From positions 62,001 to 126,000 of the forward strand of contig NZ_CP110383.1 in assembly GCF_026015965.1 (NCBI RefSeq): DNA of 64,000 bases. The letters are read 5' to 3'. Of this stretch, positions 42,248-51,084 are shown piece by piece. Under the pieces are notes generated by a model. That model had not been told where the DNA came from. It searched no databases and was given only the letters and a program-made list of their open reading frames with translations. The position numbers were made by a program, and so were the translations under genes. The stretch is from Selenomonas sputigena. GTDB lineage: Bacteria; Bacillota; Negativicutes; Selenomonadales; Selenomonadaceae. Every line of letters starts with the position of its first letter. Position 1 is the first letter of the stretch.

Positions 42248-43336
42248 ATGAAGAAAATGACGCGGCAGGATGACCTTGCCTTTTATCGCGGCAAACGCGT
42301 GCTTTTGACGGGGCATACGGGCTTCAAGGGGATATGGCTCTCGAAACTGCTGCTCGGCGCAGGAGCGCAGCTTACAGGATTTTCGCTCGCTTCGCCGACG
42401 GCGGACGGCGCACGGCTCTTTGAGAAGTTGAAGCTAGCGGAATCCATGCGCTCGATCGAGGGCGATGTGCGCGATCTCGCATCTCTTCGCGCGGCCTTTC
42501 GCGAGGCTCGTCCCGAGATCGTCGTGCATCTTGCGGCGCAACCGCTCGTGCGCGAGAGCTACCGCACGCCCGTCGAGACGTATGCCGTGAACGTCATGGG
42601 AACGGCACACGTCCTCGAATGTGTGCGGGAAAGCGATACGGTCAGATCCTTTCTCAATGTGACGACGGACAAGGTTTACGAAAACAAGGAATGGGAGTGG
42701 GGCTACCGCGAGGACGAGCGTCTCATGGGCTTCGACCCGTACTCAAACAGCAAGAGCTGCTCAGAGCTCGTAACGGCGAGCTATCGTCAGAGCTTCTTCG
42801 CGGACGGCGGCGTGCGCATCTCGACGGCGCGCGCGGGCAATGTCATCGGCGGCGGAGACTTCTCGCCCGAGCGCATTGTGCCCGACTGCATCCGCGCGGC
42901 GAGCGAAGGGCGCGCCGTTGTCCTCAGAAATCCCGCATCGACGCGGCCCTATCAGCATGTCTTGGAGCCTCTCTCTGCGTATTTACGCATCGCGCATGCG
43001 CAGGCATGCGATGCGTCGCTCGCCGGAAGCTACAACGTCGGGCCTGCGGACTCCGACTGCGTGATGACGGGCGAGCTGGCCGAGCTCTTCTGCCGCGCTT
43101 GGGGCGAGGGTGCTTCGTGGCGTGCTGAGGAGGAGTGTGCCGCGCCGCACGAGGCGGGATTTCTGAAGCTCGACTCCTCGCGCATCAAGGCGCATCTCGG
43201 CTGGCAGCCGCGCTGGCACATCGAGGAAGCGATCGCGCATACCGTCGATTGGGCGAAGGCATGGCGGGCAGGCGAGGACGTCGGTGACGTCATGGAGGCG
43301 CAGATTGCCGCCTACTTCGAGGAGGCGGAGGCGTGA
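42248..43336 (+). CDS. rfbG: CDP-glucose 4,6-dehydratase
   Basis: RfbG oxidises and dehydrates CDP-glucose to CDP-4-keto-6-deoxyglucose. This 362-residue short-chain dehydrogenase has the NAD-binding LLTGHTGFKGIWLSKLL motif specific to the family, VVHLAAQPLVRESYRTPVET, the TTDKVYENKEW active-site loop, and Tyr/Lys in DPYSNSKSCSE (YxxxK). GAGGGGGAG precedes ATG 42248. It supplies the substrate of RfbH at 37964. The glucose-1-phosphate cytidylyltransferase RfbF is not present in the window. Confidence 0.92.
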   Translation: MKKMTRQDDLAFYRGKRVLLTGHTGFKGIWLSKLLLGAGAQLTGFSLASPTADGARLFEKLKLAESMRSIEGDVRDLASLRAAFREARPEIVVHLAAQPLVRESYRTPVETYAVNVMGTAHVLECVRESDTVRSFLNVTTDKVYENKEWEWGYREDERLMGFDPYSNSKSCSELVTASYRQSFFADGGVRISTARAGNVIGGGDFSPERIVPDCIRAASEGRAVVLRNPASTRPYQHVLEPLSAYLRIAHAQACDASLAGSYNVGPADSDCVMTGELAELFCRAWGEGASWRAEEECAAPHEAGFLKLDSSRIKAHLGWQPRWHIEEAIAHTVDWAKAWRAGEDVGDVMEAQIAAYFEEAEA

Positions 43337-44757
43337 ATCGACAGGATGAGTGCTTGAAAAAGGTTGCGGCACGGGGGCTGGAGAGCGATGAAGGCGACGG
43401 GAAGGGCGCTGCGTCCATCTTCGCGCCTGCCGCCGCGTCGCGACTGTGCCTGCAGCCCGTTTACATGCGCCGCTTCGTCTGCGACGGCAGCCGATGCGGC
43501 TCGCTCTGCTGCTGCGCGAAGTGGGGCGTCGCGCTCGATGCGGCGACATTGGCGCGCTATGAGGGGCGGCCGGAGCTTCTGCACGAATTGAAAAAAGGCT
43601 TGGAACGCAGCGAGGCGACGGGCGGCTGGATCATGCGCCACGAGAACGGACGCTGCGTTTTTTTGCGCGCTGACGGACTTTGCTCGCTGCAGCGACGCTT
43701 CGGCATCGGCGCGATCTCCGACGTCTGCGCTGAGTATCCACGCAAGATGCACGAGGTTGGCGATACGCTTGACCGCGCCCTGTGCCTGAGCTGTCCTGTG
43801 GCGGCAGAGGAAGTCTTGTTCACCGAAGAGCCGCTGGCGTTCGAGTGGATGGAATTTGCCGCACCGCGCCCCGATTATGTTGACCGCACGCCGCTTGGCG
43901 CACCACTGTCGGCGGCGGCCTTCCGCAGCCTGCAGCTTGCCGGAATCGCGCTCTTGACCGAGCGCCGTCTCTCGCTCGACGCGCGTCTCGCGGCGCTCGG
44001 ACTCCTGCTCGCGCGCGCCGAAGCGTATGTCGAGCAGGGGGCGGCGGAAGATCTGACAAGGGACGTCGCCGCCATCGCCGATGCCGCCGCAGGGGAGGCA
44101 AAGGCTCTCCTCGCGGCGAATCCCTTCGACGCGGCGCTGTATCTGCGCTTCTTCCAACGGCTCTTTCCTGCTCTGGCAAAGGCGACGAAAGATGATTTGC
44201 CCGAAACAGCGGCATATTTGGCGAGGATTCGCAGACTCTTCGGCGAAGGGGACGGCGATGTGCCGGGAGAACGGGCAGATGCGGCGCATACGGGCGCGGC
44301 GCAGTCTCGGCAAAGCGGCATCGCCGCTTTTTTGGAACGGCGCAGACAATATGCGAAGAGCATCCATTCAAAGTACGGCAATGCTTTGGAGAACTGGCTC
44401 GTCAACGAATTTATGCTCGGACGCTACCCTCTGACAGGAGGCACGAGCTTTCTGGCAAACTATGAGGTCTTCGTCGTGCTTTACAAGCTGCTGGAGTTCC
44501 TGCTTCTTGTGGATGCCTCGCTCGATGGGGGCGGTGTGTCTGCGCCGCACAGCGTGGTGCGGACGGCTTTTGCTGGCGTGGAGAGTGCAGAAGACGAGGA
44601 TGATCGTACAAAGAAGTGCATCCTTGCCGCTGTCGAATGGCTTGCCGTGCGCACGAATCACTTTTACGGTTATATCGATGCGTTGGCGGAAGAGATCGCC
44701 CGCCTGTTGCCCGGCGGGCGTTTGCTTAGTTTGCTTGATGGCGAGCACATTGTTTAA
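43333..44757 (+). CDS. fliB: Flagellin lysine-N-methylase FliB
   Basis: FliB methylates surface lysines of flagellin. This 474-residue protein has the N-terminal signature PVYMRRFVCDGSRCGSLCC (Cys at about 48, 53 and 57-59) of the YkgJ/FliB CxxCxxCC group, then CSLQRRFGIGAISDVCAEYP and LCLSCPVAAEEVL, all typical of FliB. These cysteines probably bind an Fe-S cluster. The start is GTG overlapping the rfbG stop (GTGA). It closes the glycan island, so flagellin may be both glycosylated and methylated. The long C-terminal half includes an 80-residue low-similarity stretch. Confidence 0.88.
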   Translation: MNRQDECLKKVAARGLESDEGDGKGAASIFAPAAASRLCLQPVYMRRFVCDGSRCGSLCCCAKWGVALDAATLARYEGRPELLHELKKGLERSEATGGWIMRHENGRCVFLRADGLCSLQRRFGIGAISDVCAEYPRKMHEVGDTLDRALCLSCPVAAEEVLFTEEPLAFEWMEFAAPRPDYVDRTPLGAPLSAAAFRSLQLAGIALLTERRLSLDARLAALGLLLARAEAYVEQGAAEDLTRDVAAIADAAAGEAKALLAANPFDAALYLRFFQRLFPALAKATKDDLPETAAYLARIRRLFGEGDGDVPGERADAAHTGAAQSRQSGIAAFLERRRQYAKSIHSKYGNALENWLVNEFMLGRYPLTGGTSFLANYEVFVVLYKLLEFLLLVDASLDGGGVSAPHSVVRTAFAGVESAEDEDDRTKKCILAAVEWLAVRTNHFYGYIDALAEEIARLLPGGRLLSLLDGEHIV

Positions 44758-44878
44758 TCAACGCAGCAGGGTGCGGGAAATTGGCAGCTAAGCCGCAGAA
44801 AAAAGAGGAATTTTTCCCTTCGTTGGCGAAATAAGAAAATACTTATGGGAGTTTGGGAAATTCCGGGAGGTAAGCAAG

Positions 44879-45325
44879 ATGATGGATTTTAAGGACAGCG
44901 AGATTCGGCGGATTCTCGTGCCTTATGATGGTTCGGAGCAGGCGCAGCAGGCCGTGCGGCAGGCGGCGCACATCGCGCGGCTGCAGGGGGCGACACTCAT
45001 GCTGCTCTCGGTCGTCGATCTCAATGCCGAGGTCGCGGCCTTCGAGCGCGTGAGCATGGACGGCTATGATCCTGCGGCTCTGAAGGAGGGCGCTTACAAG
45101 GAGCTGGCGAAGATCCTGCGGGAGGTGCCCGCAGACATCCGCACGAACAGCGTGGTGGAACTTGGCTCGCCCGCCGAGGTCATCGTGGAGACGGCGGACG
45201 ATGAAGGCTACGACCTCGTCGTCATGGGCAGCCGCGGTCTCGGCCGTCTGACGGGATTCTTGATGGGCAGCGTCAGCCAGTATGTGCTGCAGCACGTCCA
45301 CTGCCCTGTCATGGTGGTTCGCTGA
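44879..45325 (+). CDS. Universal stress protein, UspA family
   Basis: A 148-residue protein of the ATP-binding Usp type. The N-terminal strand [17 protein letters not shown] carries the conserved Asp, and the C-terminal nucleotide loop reads [17 protein letters not shown], giving G-x2-G-x9-G-S. These proteins are stress modulators of varied function. GGGAGG precedes the start. It is the first gene of a short operon with the chemoreceptor that starts two bases after its stop. Confidence 0.9.
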   Translation: MMDFKDSEIRRILVPYDGSEQAQQAVRQAAHIARLQGATLMLLSVVDLNAEVAAFERVSMDGYDPAALKEGAYKELAKILREVPADIRTNSVVELGSPAEVIVETADDEGYDLVVMGSRGLGRLTGFLMGSVSQYVLQHVHCPVMVVR

Positions 45326-45326
45326 T

Positions 45327-47084
45327 ATGCAGAACGACAAGAAAAAAAGCTTCCTTTCCCGATTCTTTCAGAGCAAGGATGACGCAGCGCGACTGAGGCG
45401 CGGCGTCGTCCTTTTTGCGGTCTTTTTCCTCGCAGCGTTCCTCGCGCTCGGCTATCGCGCCTACGACAGCGCACGCACGTCGAACGCGACGATCTGGAAG
45501 GAGAAGGTCGACGCTGACATGCGCGGCATTCTCTTGCTGATCGACTCGACGCATCCCGGCGATTGGACGGTGCAGGACGGACGCATCTACAAGGGAGGCA
45601 GACTGCTCAACGATAATGGCAGTTTCGTCGATCACTTGAAAGAGGTTACGGGATCGGACGTCGCTCTCTTCGTCGGCGAGCAGTGCGCATCCTCGACGTA
45701 CGAGACGAGCGGTAAGAGGCTCGTCGGACAGAAGGCGGATGCCGCCGTCACGAGGATCGTGCTCACGGGCTGTACGCCGTATCTCGGTCGCTCCGATTTC
45801 GGCGGCGGGCGACCCATCGGTTCGTATCGTACGCTCTTCGATGCGGACGGCGAGGCGGTCGGCATGATTTTCGTCGGCGTGCCCGAGGCGGAGGAGGAAC
45901 GCTCGCTCGGCGCACTGACGAACTCCATGACTCTGGCGGGGTTGCTGCTGCTCTTGCTCGTGCTCACGGGATTGGGGCTTCTGCTCGCTTATGCCGGGCG
46001 CATCGCACTCCCGCTGCAGGGGCAGAAAGAAGAGGAACAGGTTCCTTTGCCAGAGGTCTCGGATGTTCCTGCAGGTGAAGTGCTTGCCGCGCAGGAATTG
46101 GGGACGCCTCAAAGAGATGCAGCGTTCGAGGCCGTGCCATCGGAGACGCTTTCGCGCATGGGCGCCTTTTGCACGAAACTTCTCGCGGGGGCGCGGGAGC
46201 AGGCGCAGGCGATGGAGTCGGCTCTCGCACAAGCGGGGACATTGAAAGAGCGGGCGGAGAAAGCGGCTTCGGTGCTCGCCGAAGCCGCGGACGGCATGGA
46301 CGAAGACGCGTCGGACGAAGCGCAGAAAGAAGCCGAAGAAGTGCGCCGTCAATTTGGCGAGAGCCGGAGGGCGGCGCACGATGCGGCAGAGCGCACGAAC
46401 GCGCTCGCGAAGGAGTTGAAGGCGGCGGACGAGATGGCGCGCGATCTGGGAAAACGTGCAGCGGCGATCGGCGATACGCTCGCCGAAGTCGCGGAGCTTG
46501 CGAGCCAGACGAACCTCCTCGCGTTTAACGCGGCGGTCGAGGCGGCGCGTGCGGGTGATGCGGGCAGGCGCTTCGCCGCTGTCGCCGACGAGGTGCGCCG
46601 CCTGTCGGAGGATGCGGGTAAGCTTTCCACAAATGCGGCAGAGCTTCTGACGGCGCTCGCCGGCGACGTCTCCAAGGCAGCCGAGGCCATCGAGGCGGGC
46701 GGCCGAGGCGCACGGGAAAACCGCACGGCGCTTCGTGCGCTCGCCGATACGGCGGCGCGCCTGGAGGAGGCGGCAAGGCGCACGGCAAGACGCGGAAGTG
46801 GGACGGCAAGATCCCTGCCGGCGCTCGTCGAGGCGCGTGCGCTGCACGAGAAGATGGCGCAGGATGCGGGGAAACTCCTCGCAATCAAGGAGGGCGAGGA
46901 AGCGAAGATCGCCGAACTGCACGCCGCTGCCGACGGCCTGCGCGCCCTTCTGGGCACGGTTCTGCCGACGCTTGGAGCGGCGGGCGGCACGGATGAAACG
47001 TCTGAAGCGGGGGAAGCGAGCGACGCGGATGCCGCAGACAGCGCGACGGAATCGTCTGAGATGCGAGGGGAGGAAAAGCCATGA
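45327..47084 (+). CDS. Methyl-accepting chemotaxis protein with single-Cache-like sensor
   Basis: A 585-residue chemoreceptor. TM1 is near residues 26-44 ([17 protein letters not shown]), an extracytoplasmic domain of about 150 residues follows (with [16 protein letters not shown] and [13 protein letters not shown], the single-Cache pattern), and TM2 lies near 197-218. The signalling tip is [20 protein letters not shown] followed by [16 protein letters not shown], the CheA/CheW contact hairpin. No recognisable HAMP domain follows TM2; instead there is a Pro/Glu linker. The coiled coil is short and Ala-rich, ending in an acidic tail. The ligand is unknown. Confidence 0.88.
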   Translation: MQNDKKKSFLSRFFQSKDDAARLRRGVVLFAVFFLAAFLALGYRAYDSARTSNATIWKEKVDADMRGILLLIDSTHPGDWTVQDGRIYKGGRLLNDNGSFVDHLKEVTGSDVALFVGEQCASSTYETSGKRLVGQKADAAVTRIVLTGCTPYLGRSDFGGGRPIGSYRTLFDADGEAVGMIFVGVPEAEEERSLGALTNSMTLAGLLLLLLVLTGLGLLLAYAGRIALPLQGQKEEEQVPLPEVSDVPAGEVLAAQELGTPQRDAAFEAVPSETLSRMGAFCTKLLAGAREQAQAMESALAQAGTLKERAEKAASVLAEAADGMDEDASDEAQKEAEEVRRQFGESRRAAHDAAERTNALAKELKAADEMARDLGKRAAAIGDTLAEVAELASQTNLLAFNAAVEAARAGDAGRRFAAVADEVRRLSEDAGKLSTNAAELLTALAGDVSKAAEAIEAGGRGARENRTALRALADTAARLEEAARRTARRGSGTARSLPALVEARALHEKMAQDAGKLLAIKEGEEAKIAELHAAADGLRALLGTVLPTLGAAGGTDETSEAGEASDADAADSATESSEMRGEEKP

Positions 47085-47572
47085 TCATATCGTGGGATGA
47101 ATACTTCATGGGCATCGCCCTTTTTTCCAAGTACCGCAGCAAGGATCCGCACACGCAGGTTGGCGCCTGCATTGTCAACGAGGACAAGCACATCGTCGGC
47201 GTCGGTTACAACGGTATGCCCAACGGCTGCTCCGATGCGGAGTTCCCGTGGGGCAGCACGGGCGAGTTCGGCGACAAGAAGTATGCCTATGTCGTGCATG
47301 CTGAGCTGAACGCCATATTGAACGCGAGCACCTCCTTGAAGGGCTGCCGCATCTACACGTCGCTCTTTCCCTGCAACGAGTGCTGCAAGGCGATCATCCA
47401 AAGTGGCATCAAGGAGGTCATCTACCTGTCGGACAAGTACGCGGCGACCGACAGCACGCGCGCCTCGAAACGCATGTTCGCTGCTGCCGGCGTTCACTAT
47501 CGGCGGCTGGAAACGGACATCGAAGAGCTGCCCGTGAATTTTGCGCTGCCAAAAGGCGAGCAGGAAGGATGA
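47081..47572 (+). CDS. dCMP deaminase (ComEB-like)
   Basis: Converts dCMP to dUMP for thymidylate synthesis. The 163-residue protein has the zinc-deaminase motifs HAELNAIL (near residue 73, His ligand and catalytic Glu) and PCNECCKAI (Cys ligands, near 97-101). The N-terminal [20 protein letters not shown] and NGCSD segments fit dCMP rather than cytidine or guanine deaminases. Its start overlaps the chemoreceptor stop (ATGA), an unusual partner, so coupling is probably incidental. Confidence 0.92.
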   Translation: MIISWDEYFMGIALFSKYRSKDPHTQVGACIVNEDKHIVGVGYNGMPNGCSDAEFPWGSTGEFGDKKYAYVVHAELNAILNASTSLKGCRIYTSLFPCNECCKAIIQSGIKEVIYLSDKYAATDSTRASKRMFAAAGVHYRRLETDIEELPVNFALPKGEQEG

Positions 47573-47575
47573 ATA

Positions 47576-47650
47576 GTGCGCCGCCCTTACCAGAAACCTA
47601 GCCAATCAGTCTGCACCCTTCGGGTTTGACTTCTTGGGGTTTCATGGTAC
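47576..47650 (+). repeat. Dispersed repeat, copy A (75 bp), upstream of lpxC
   Basis: Inverted near-copy of 3608-3679, with a shorter relative at 28682-28732. It begins four bases after the dCMP deaminase stop and includes TTGACT plus the start of TACAAT, so transcription would read outwards into lpxC. On the opposite strand it could encode only a 15-residue peptide beginning MKPQEVKPEG. It includes an internal hairpin-forming CCCTTCGGG. Confidence 0.75.
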
Positions 47651-47653
47651 AAT
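47626..47653 (+). promoter_or_regulatory. Sigma-A-type promoter within repeat copy A, driving lpxC
   Basis: TTGACT (47626-47631) and TACAAT (47648-47653) are spaced by 16 bases and lie about 160 bases before the lpxC start. Copy B has the equivalent boxes TTGACC and TAAACT with the same 16-base gap. This is the best promoter candidate for the LPS operon. Confidence 0.6.
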
Positions 47654-47745
47654 AATAAAATGTTGAAACGGATTCTACTGAAAAGCCGCCTAATAACTAT
47701 TATGCGTCCTTATTTCATGGTACAATAATAGAACGTTGAAACGGA
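47640..47745 (+). repeat. Pair of 33-bp direct repeats upstream of lpxC
   Basis: Bases 47640-47672 and 47713-47745 are identical at 31 of 33 positions. Each holds CATGGTACAATAATA followed by GTTGAAACGGA. The first includes the -10 box of the copy A promoter; the second repeats the -10-like TACAAT at 47721 but has no good -35. The 40 bases between them are AT-rich with no gene. Confidence 0.8.
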
Positions 47746-47813
47746 GGGCTGCATTTGGCAGCTGCGACTTTATATTGCCGGCTTTTGCATTTTCCAGCGG
47801 AGGAGGATTTCTA

Positions 47814-48641
47814 TTGCCCTTTCAGACGACGATCGCCCGGCGCGTTGATTACGACGGCGTGGGGCTTCATTCCGGCGTCCTCGTGCATCTCTCGCTCCTG
47901 CCGGCGCCTGTCGATGCGGGAATCGTCTTCGTGCGCAAGGATGTTGCGGGCGAGCCGAAGATTCGCGCGACCGCGCCGCATGTGACGTCGACGGTGCGCG
48001 CGACGACGCTCTCTGAGGGCGGCGTGCGCGTCTTCACGGTCGAGCATCTGATGAGTGCGCTCGCGGCGTTCGGCATCGACAACTGCTTTGTCGAACTCGA
48101 TGCCGAGGAGCCTCCCGTCGCGGATGGCTCCTCGCTCGTCTTTTTCTCTCTTTTGAAAGAAGCGGGGAAGGTGCAGCAGGAAAAGGAGCGGCAGGAGATC
48201 GTCATCGACCGCGTCTACCGCATCGACGACGGCGAACGCTTCCTCGTTGCCGTTCCCTATGGCGGCGGCCTGCGTGTGAGCTTTACGTCGCTCAATGAGC
48301 ATGCGCTCGTCGGCACGCAGTACCGGGATTTCCTCGTGCGAGAGGACGCTTACGAGAAGGAAATCGCCCCTGCGCGTACGATTGCTTATGAAGGCGAGGT
48401 CGAGGCGCTGAAGAAAGCGGGACTCGGACTCGGCGGCACGCTTGAAAACGTCATCGTCTACAACGATGAGCGCTGGCTCAACGAGCTGCGCTTCCCCGAC
48501 GAGCTTGTGCGCCACAAGATCCTCGACCTCATCGGCGATCTGCGTCTCGCGGGCTTCGTGCGCGGGCATATTCTCGCCGTGAAGTCGGGTCATGCGCTGA
48601 ACGCGCAGCTCGCGAAGGCGCTCTGCGCCTCGCTGGTGTGA
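47814..48641 (+). CDS. lpxC: UDP-3-O-acyl-N-acetylglucosamine deacetylase
   Basis: LpxC is the zinc deacetylase that commits UDP-GlcNAc to lipid A. The 275-residue protein starts FQTTIARRVDYDGVGLHSG. Zinc ligands are His in VEHLMSAL (about residue 78) and HKILDLIGDL (His 234, Asp 238), with the catalytic His in VKSGHALN near 259. The start is TTG 47814, seven bases after GGAGGAGG, and matches the family N-terminus; upstream in-frame codons add nothing homologous. First gene of the LPS cluster. Confidence 0.93.
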   Translation: MPFQTTIARRVDYDGVGLHSGVLVHLSLLPAPVDAGIVFVRKDVAGEPKIRATAPHVTSTVRATTLSEGGVRVFTVEHLMSALAAFGIDNCFVELDAEEPPVADGSSLVFFSLLKEAGKVQQEKERQEIVIDRVYRIDDGERFLVAVPYGGGLRVSFTSLNEHALVGTQYRDFLVREDAYEKEIAPARTIAYEGEVEALKKAGLGLGGTLENVIVYNDERWLNELRFPDELVRHKILDLIGDLRLAGFVRGHILAVKSGHALNAQLAKALCASLV

Positions 48642-48724
48642 AAGCGCAGAAAGGTGTTTCTGCTTACGGTGAAATCCGGTGCATTTCGTGTCGGTTCCAA
48701 TTAAGAAAGAAGGAGCGAAACTAT

Positions 48725-49168
48725 ATGATTTTGGACATCAATGAAATTCAGAAGATCCTGCCGCATCGCCCGCCGATGCTTCTCGTCGACCGCATCATCG
48801 AACTCGTGCCGTTCGAGTCGGCGACGGGCATCAAGTGCGTGACGATGATGGAGGACTTCTTCCGCGGTCATTTCCCCGGCTCGCCGATCATGCCCGGCGT
48901 GCTCCTTCTGGAGGCCATGGCACAGGTCGGCGGCATCACGATGCTCTATCCCGAGGAGAACCGCGGCAAGCTCGCACTCTTCGGCGGCATGGAGGGCGTG
49001 AAGTTCAAGAAGCCCGTCGTGCCTGGCGATCAGCTCGTGACGAAGGCGAAGATCACGAAGGTGCACGGCGACTTTGGCAAGCTTCATGCCGACGGCTACG
49101 TCGACGGTGTGCTCGTCGCCAAAGCGGACTTCACCTTTGCCCTGCAAAGAGCTGAAAATCTCTCTTAA
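48725..49168 (+). CDS. fabZ: 3-hydroxyacyl-[acyl carrier protein] dehydratase
   Basis: FabZ dehydrates 3-hydroxyacyl-ACP in fatty acid elongation and competes with the lipid A acyltransferases for the same substrates, which explains its place beside lpxC and lpxA. The 147-residue hot-dog protein contains IQKILPHRPPMLLVDRI and the active-site block FFRGHFPGSPIMPGVLLLEA with catalytic His and Glu. GAAGGAG precedes ATG 48725. Confidence 0.94.
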   Translation: MILDINEIQKILPHRPPMLLVDRIIELVPFESATGIKCVTMMEDFFRGHFPGSPIMPGVLLLEAMAQVGGITMLYPEENRGKLALFGGMEGVKFKKPVVPGDQLVTKAKITKVHGDFGKLHADGYVDGVLVAKADFTFALQRAENLS

Positions 49169-49389
49169 GGGGCAGATTTGCCGGGAAAATGAGTGCCAGT
49201 CTTTTATCAACCCCCGAAAATTGCCGATTTTGCCTGAATATCACAGGCAAAAAACGACAGGATTTGCAGGATTATAACAATATGGCGCTTTATCCGCACA
49301 GGAATCGCGGATAGTTTCAGCGATTTCTATAGAAAGCATAGATTGAAAATCCTGTCAGCTCTTTTCGAGTGGAATAAGGGGTGGAAAAA

Positions 49390-50253
49390 ATGATGGACAG
49401 CAAAGTAGTGGCATATATCCACGAAACAGCGGTCGTAAGCCCTCGTGCCCATGTGGCGAAGGGCGTGGAGATCGGTCCGTATGCTGTGATTGAAGAGAAT
49501 GTGACGCTCGCTGAGAACGTCAAGGTCGGTGCGCACGCCGTCATCGGTGCGAACGTTTCGATCGGCGAGGGCACGCGCATCGAGCCGCATGCCGTCATCA
49601 ACAGTTGGACGAGCATCGGCAAAGACAGCCATATCTTTCAGTTCGCTTCGGTCGGCGCGGAGCCGCAGGACTTGAAATTCAAGGGCGAGAAGAGCTATAC
49701 GATCATCGGCGACCGCACGACGATCCGCGAGTATTCGAGCATCCACCGTGCGACGGGCGAGGGCGAGGAGACGCGCATCGGCAGCGACAGCCTGCTCATG
49801 GCTTGCACGCATGTCGCGCACAACTGCGTCGTTGGCAATCATGTCATCATGTCGAACGCGGCGATGATCGCAGGCCACGCCATTGTCGAAGATCGCGCGG
49901 TTCTGGGCGGCATGTGCGGCATTCACCAGTTCGTGAAGATCGGCCGCAACGTCATGATCGGCGGCATGTCGAAGATCGTGCAGGACTGCGTGCCCTACAC
50001 GATCGTCGACGGTCATCCGGCGCGCGTCGTCGGACTCAACAGCGTCGGAATCGCGCGTGCGGGCATCGCGGTCGAGGCGCGGCGAAATATCAAGCGCGCC
50101 TACAAGATCCTCTTCCGCTCGGGCTTGAGCCTCGCACAGGCGATCGCCGTCATCGAGCAGGAGGTCGAGACGTCCGAAGAGGTCGAGCATTTCCTGCGCT
50201 TTTTGCGCAACGTGGACCGCGGCATCTGCCGCGAGCGCCGCGAGAACGAATAG
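49390..50253 (+). CDS. lpxA: UDP-N-acetylglucosamine O-acyltransferase
   Basis: LpxA attaches the first 3-hydroxyacyl chain to UDP-GlcNAc. The 287-residue protein shows the left-handed beta-helix hexapeptide pattern (IGPYAVIEENVTLAENVKVG, for example), the SVGAEPQDLKFKGE loop, catalytic His in CTHVAHNC (about residue 144), and the C-terminal helical domain (IKRAYKILFRSGLSLAQAI). It is about 25 residues longer than the E. coli enzyme, mainly at both ends. ATG 49390 follows AAGGGG. The 220-base gap before it holds one AT-rich hairpin (49228-49252) and nothing else clear. Confidence 0.93.
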   Translation: MMDSKVVAYIHETAVVSPRAHVAKGVEIGPYAVIEENVTLAENVKVGAHAVIGANVSIGEGTRIEPHAVINSWTSIGKDSHIFQFASVGAEPQDLKFKGEKSYTIIGDRTTIREYSSIHRATGEGEETRIGSDSLLMACTHVAHNCVVGNHVIMSNAAMIAGHAIVEDRAVLGGMCGIHQFVKIGRNVMIGGMSKIVQDCVPYTIVDGHPARVVGLNSVGIARAGIAVEARRNIKRAYKILFRSGLSLAQAIAVIEQEVETSEEVEHFLRFLRNVDRGICRERRENE

Positions 50254-50271
50254 AAATCGGAGGGAAAATCT

Positions 50272-51078
50272 TTGGAAAAGATCGGTCTTTTGGCCGGCGT
50301 GGGGCGATTGCCCGTCGTCTGCGCACAGGCGGCGAAGGCGCTCGGCATCGAGGTAAGCGCCGTTTCGCTTCTCGCGGGCACGGATAAAGAACTTGCGGAA
50401 GTCGCTTCCGATCATCGCGCGATTAACGTCGCACAGCTCGGCGCGATCATCGACTACCTCAAGGAGCGCGGCGTGACGAAGGTGACGCTTCTCGGCAAGG
50501 TTACGAAGGAGCTTCTCTTTGCGGGCAGCCACGAGCAGCCCGACATGCGCATGATGCAGCTCCTGATGTCGCTGCCCGACAAGAAGGACGACACGATCAT
50601 GCTCGCCTTCGTCAGGGAGCTTGCGAAGGAAGGCTTGGAAGCCTTCGATCAGACGGCTCTCTTAAAGACGCTGATGCCGCCCGCGGGCACGCTGACGAAG
50701 CGTGAACCTACCGCAGAGGAACGCGCCGATATGGAAATGGCGCTCGCCATGGCAAAGGAGATCGGCCGGCTCGACATCGGGCAAACCGCCGTCGTCAAGG
50801 CGAAGGCGGTCATGGCGCTCGAAGCGATCGAGGGGACGGACGCCTGCATAAGGCGCGGCGGGGAGCTTTCGGGCGGCGGCGCTGCCGTCGGCAAGGCGGC
50901 GAAGCCCCAGCAGGACATGCGCTTCGATGTGCCGGCGATCGGCACGGCGACGATCGAGTCGATGATCGCCGCCGGGGCGAAAGCCCTCGCCATCGAGGCG
51001 GGCAAGGTACTCGTCGTCGATCAAGCGAAGGTCACGGCGCTCGCTGACGAAAACGGCATAGCGATCGCGGCGATTTGA
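50272..51078 (+). CDS. lpxI: UDP-2,3-diacylglucosamine pyrophosphatase, LpxI type
   Basis: LpxI hydrolyses UDP-2,3-diacylglucosamine to lipid X; it replaces the unrelated LpxH in many non-gammaproteobacteria. The 268-residue DUF1009 protein has the conserved start IGLLAGVGRLPVVCAQAAK and the C-terminal catalytic domain (DIGQTAVVKAKAVMALEAIE, GTDACIRRGG, DMRFDVPAIG). The start is TTG 50272 after GGAGGG. A terminator follows directly. Confidence 0.93.
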   Translation: MEKIGLLAGVGRLPVVCAQAAKALGIEVSAVSLLAGTDKELAEVASDHRAINVAQLGAIIDYLKERGVTKVTLLGKVTKELLFAGSHEQPDMRMMQLLMSLPDKKDDTIMLAFVRELAKEGLEAFDQTALLKTLMPPAGTLTKREPTAEERADMEMALAMAKEIGRLDIGQTAVVKAKAVMALEAIEGTDACIRRGGELSGGGAAVGKAAKPQQDMRFDVPAIGTATIESMIAAGAKALAIEAGKVLVVDQAKVTALADENGIAIAAI

Positions 51079-51084
51079 CGATTT

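Noticed and set aside
49228-49252. TTTTGCCTG/CAGGCAAAA hairpin between fabZ and lpxA as terminator
   Set aside because: No T-run follows on either strand, the stem is AT-rich and the genes around it are all on one strand.
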